Of a DNA stretch of 64,000 nucleotides, positions 60,507 through 64,000 are shown piece after piece; position 1 is the first letter of the stretch; every line of letters starts with the position of its first letter. The position numbers and the translations under genes were made by a program. The DNA is taken from NCBI RefSeq assembly GCF_000001735.4, contig NC_003074.8:4588101-4652100 (forward strand). Reading direction: 5' to 3'. This DNA comes from Arabidopsis thaliana. Its lineage: Eukaryota > Streptophyta > Magnoliopsida > Brassicales > Brassicaceae. The notes under the pieces are model-generated. The model searched no databases and had not been told where the DNA came from. It was given only the letters and a program-made list of their open reading frames with translations.

Positions 60507-62126
60507 TTAAGGACCCGGTTTAGCGACTTCAGTGCAAGCCGCTGGAACCAACTTTCCGCTGAGAATAGGCTTGATGTTAGAACATGCTGAGACAGCTGGT
60601 CCCTCTTTGCCGTTGTGGACCAAGTTGATGTCAGAGAGAGCAATATTGGTGCAAGGAACGCCTTTGCTGCACATTAGCTTCACTGCTACCTTTGTTGCTG
60701 ATGTTCCCTTAATGTTCTTGATAGTCACGTCTGACAACTTCACTTTCGATGGTACCTTCATGTATATTAATTGAAGAGAGGTTTAAAAGTTTGATCGATA
60801 TATACTTGACTAGATAGTTTTATGTGTAGATTCGATTCGGTTACATACCCCAGCTTTGCAGTGGCCATAAGGACAGTACTCTTGGTCGATGAGAACGGGA
60901 AGGCTAACATTGTCCATTGTGATATCTTCGAAAAGAATGTTGGAGGCGATACCGGGGGGAGATCCTGGCCATGTCTTGATGCGAACACCATTGTCAGTGT
61001 TCTTGATGAGGCATTTCCTCACGGTGACTCCTTTTACTGGTTGTTCATTAGGGTATCTTCCAAGACTTCCAATGGAAATTCCGTGTCCTGGTCCACATTC
61101 TACGTTCTCAACAATGAGATTTTCGGTACCATCTCCAATGGAAACGCAGTCATCTCCGGTTTTAATCTTTGCCCCAATTAAGTTGACTCCATTGGACCTT
61201 CCGATGTGGATACCATCGGTGTTGAGACTCTCCGGAGGTGCATCAATACCGATATCCGTAAGAGTTATGTTCTTGCAGTTAAGGATGTTCATGTGGAAAA
61301 GCTTGCTGTTTGTTGATGTAATACTGTTAATCTTTGAGTTTGTTAGACCAGTGAATCGGATGTTCTGTTACAAAAAATATCATAATATTCATCAAGTCAT
61401 ATATTCCATGAAAATAATAACGTTTTTATTGTAATTATGTAAAATTGAATGTGCTTACGATAGGGAGAGAGTTGCATTTGCCGGTTTTGGCGCAGTCATT
61501 GGCCTTCCAAGCGAGGGACCCTTGACCGTCAAAAATAGCTTTGTTTCCATTCAAAGTGAAATCAGCGAGATTTTCGAAATCAATCCATCCGGCATGAGGC
61601 TTAGTGGTCTTGACCGTAGCCGGAGCCTTAAAATTGCCATTCAATTCCAAAGTGACTGGACCTTTGCATGGACCTTTGAACTCTAGGCTCTCTACCAAAT
61701 ACTCACCTTTTGGCACTGTAATCGTGCTCCCTGCTGCACAAGCTTCTTTCCATGCAGCCGCAAATGCCTATACATGCATGCATGAATCAACGTGAAATTC
61801 TTTCTTAAACAATACAAAATCGAAATATAATATAAAATATACAACAAACATTTGGTACATACCGCACTATCATCAGTTTTGCCGTCTCCTTTGGCTCCTG
61901 ATGCTTTAACATCAAGTGATGCACCGCCTGGTTTGGCACCTGTTACTTTAGCACCAACTGATGCAGCTGCACCGCCAACTGCTGTAGCTGCATTTTTTGC
62001 TGTATCTTCAACTGCTGTAGCTGCATTTTTTGCTGTATCGACAACAGGTGTCCCGTTTGCTATTGTGGTGGCCATAACCACTAGTAGCACAAGAAGCACT
62101 CCGCTTGCTTTGTGAGAACCCACCAT
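60507..62126 (-). CDS. Exopolygalacturonase (GH28 pectin-degrading enzyme)
   Basis: Secreted glycoside hydrolase of family 28, cleaving galacturonic acid from pectin; pollen-type exopolygalacturonases have this form. Exons in gene order: 62126-61863, 61767-61459, 61364-60849 and 60755-60507. They sum to 446 codons, so about 445 residues. The N terminus is a signal peptide ([16 protein letters not shown]). An Ala-rich stretch with an 11-residue tandem duplication ([11 protein letters not shown]-type) follows, then the right-handed beta-helix. All four GH28 motifs are present: NTD (239-241), DD in GDDCVS (262-263), GHG (284-286) and RIK (319-321). TATA box at 62243-62250. All introns are GT-AG and in phase 0. 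The enzyme looks intact. Confidence 0.93.
61977..62039 (-). repeat. 33-bp tandem duplication in exopolygalacturonase N terminus
   Basis: A 33-bp unit starting AACTGCTGTAGCTGC at 61977 is repeated from 62010, with the second copy almost identical. It adds one 11-residue Ala-rich repeat downstream of the signal peptide and preserves the frame. Confidence 0.8.
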
Positions 62127-62801
62127 TTTTTATTCTCTTTTTATTGATTTTGTTTTAATACTTTTTTTTTCTTCTTTTGTTTATTCTCTTCTTCTTTTGT
62201 TTTTGTGTTTATTGATGTTTTGTTCTGATGATTCGAAAGTCCGTTTTATAGAGGAGCAAAGGGAGATAGAAAACCACAAACTCTTGCATTAGCTAAAAAT
62301 AATTCCGAGGATTGTGCTCAAGGCAGAAGAATGACCAATTCATGGAGGCCGATCCCTTTTTTTTGGCATCACTCAAGATATATTTATAGATTTTTGACCA
62401 AAATCATATATTAAAGATAAGGTATGGTGAATAATTCAACTACAAATTAATACATTGATGAGAGAAATCTGCCTCTTTATTCTACTAGTTTGAAGTTTAA
62501 GTCTCAATAGTTTTGGGTAAATAGAAGGCGAAAAAGAACCGGCCTCATCAAGACAAGGTTTGATACTTCAAAACATTTTCACACTGTGTCAGTGTCTCAA
62601 TAAAATTTTAGAACTCTTAATGAAATAACGTTTATTTTTTTTGACAAATTTATATAGTCTAATACTAACTTTTTGCTTTCTTTTTATTAAGCTTACATTG
62701 AACCAACGGAGCCATTGTTATGTACAACAAATTAATCATATGGGGACTATATATATACATACATACATGATACATGGACTAGTTAACAATTTGAGGACCC
62801 A
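62127..62801. promoter_or_regulatory. exopolygalacturonase promoter and RSH2 3' UTR
   Basis: TATAAAAC on the minus strand at 62243-62250 lies about 120 bp upstream of the enzyme's start codon, followed by a purine-rich (on the gene strand) leader. The right end is probably the RSH2 3' UTR. No gene is seen. Confidence 0.5.
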
Positions 62802-64000
62802 TCAGCTTCCCCATCCGACCATGGTTCCGGGGCGGGAAAACGCGAGTCCTCGATCATACATGCGTTGAATCTCTTCTCTGTATTCAGTCAGAGACTCATC
62901 AGGAATTGTTGGAGTCAGCTCCACCACATCACCCATCTTCAGCTTCCACTTGAGGTCACTTACAGGTATTTGGTTCAGTCTTGGCCTTAGTTCTTCCTTT
63001 GCTGGTATGCCATACATGGACCACCTCGAGCTCCCTGGCCCCGCCCGGCTCAGCAGATCCGAGACTGTTGAACTCGCTGGAAATTCTTGCACAGACATCT
63101 GCATATTCCGATTTGTTCAGTATAACAATCAAGTGTACAACTCTTTTGTACTCGACAAGATAGGTTTATAACAAACCTTATCATTTTCGATTACAATGAC
63201 ATAGACTGGTCCATCCTGGCTACTGTTAGGCTTGTAAGAAGCTGGGCAGTCCTCAGAGTGAGACGGAAACTTGCAAGGGGGTTTGATGGAATCTGAAGAA
63301 CTTATGGAAGATCGGTCTTTGCTCATTGCTTCGCAATGCCAGGTTACGACCCACCGAGCCCATTCAACCATCTGAAGCACAAACGAAGAGTATTTGCAGC
63401 CACCTTCCTTGTATCTCCAATGAGCTGCAAACCCAAATTCTGCTTGCAAATGCATCTCCTGTGTACGTATTTGGACTTCAAGTGGAACTGTTCCATTGTC
63501 CATCACTACCGTGTGCAAAGATTGATACCTAAAATCCAAATTACCAAAGTCAGATTCATTACCTTTTAACAAGCCACAACCAACCACAACTTAAACTATG
63601 AGATATGGAGATATGAACTTACCCGTTGAATTTGGGATGAGTTATGTAATCCTTCAGCTTTCCAGGAACTTCAGACCATAAACTATGAACTACTCCTAAG
63701 GCCTTGTAACAATCTCCTTCGTTGTCAACAATCAAACGTAACCCATGAATGTCATGAATTTCATCCACTGTTAGCTTTTTCCTGGTACAATCGAATAGAC
63801 AACAACATTAGTCTTCTAGTTTCACTCACATCTTTTGTTCTGTAAAAGGGAGGAAATATAACTTACTTTAACATCTTGCTGTAAATACTATACAAGCTCT
63901 TGTGCCGGCCACAAAGAACATGATAAGAAATGCCTGCTTTCTTAAGAGCTTGCTCCAATTTCTCTATTGCAGAAGTAATCATGGCTTCATCGAATGAATC
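62802..64000 (-). CDS. RSH2: RelA/SpoT homologue RSH2, C-terminal part ((p)ppGpp synthetase/hydrolase)
   Basis: This is the 3' portion of a plant RSH gene, whose chloroplast products make and degrade the alarmone (p)ppGpp. Visible exons in gene order: 64000-63867 (cut by the window edge), 63781-63623, 63528-63177 and 63098-62802. The first part carries the synthetase domain: [49 protein letters not shown] and EVQIRT with [11 protein letters not shown] Ser-rich linker and a C-terminal segment follow ([33 protein letters not shown]), ending GTMVGWGS. The HD hydrolase domain and the chloroplast transit peptide lie beyond the window. No EF-hand is present, so it is not the CRSH type. Family secure; RSH2 over RSH3 by synteny. 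Confidence 0.93.

Noticed and set aside
1-64000. CRISPR arrays, operons, phage or bacterial defence genes.
   Set aside because: None present. The window is plant nuclear DNA with spliced genes.

Overview
The window is plant nuclear DNA. It is AT-rich, genes carry many short introns, 5' leaders hold introns, and untranslated regions are T- or A-rich. The proteins and their order match Arabidopsis thaliana chromosome 3, around At3g13900 to At3g14050. This assignment comes from recognising the proteins and their order; no database was searched. I rebuilt exon-intron structures by hand from splice sites and reading phase. All complete multi-exon models closed in frame.

Layout from left to right: the 3' end of a P4-ATPase flippase (ALA7-like, +); a small DUF3511 protein (-); translation initiation factor eIF4A (-); the mitochondrial pyruvate dehydrogenase E2 subunit (+); RNA polymerase I subunit A49 (-); a small PGG-domain membrane protein (+); a 3.3 kb regulatory spacer; the transcription factor GRF5 (+); a proline-rich single-pass membrane protein (-); the ubiquitin-like autophagy protein ATG12 (-); a 4.4 kb gene-free stretch; a BIG GRAIN 1-like protein (-); a 5.4 kb gene-free stretch; a DUF1296/GIP1-like protein (-); BREVIS RADIX-like 2 (-); a 3.8 kb spacer with a SINE insertion; the ataxin-2-like CID4 (+); NF-YA6 (+) with a miR169 site in its 3' UTR; a GRAS pseudogene (+); a decayed F-box-associated gene (-); an exopolygalacturonase (-); and the 3' half of the (p)ppGpp synthase RSH2 (-).

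The genes do not form a pathway. From memory, the same order of families occurs on chromosome 1 around At1g54130 to At1g54280, so the block looks like one half of a whole-genome-duplication pair. Housekeeping genes (E2, ATG12, CID4) have TGGGCC/T site II clusters upstream. The Pol I, DUF1296 and CID4 genes have telo-boxes.

I found no convincing undescribed biological system. The most useful non-routine observations are three GC-AG introns, a tRNA-derived SINE with a perfect 14-bp target duplication, two decaying genes side by side at 56.8-59.0 kb, uORFs plus a miR169 site on NF-YA6, a diverged miR396 site in GRF5, and a G-box/TATA cluster at 28.35 kb with no recognisable gene.
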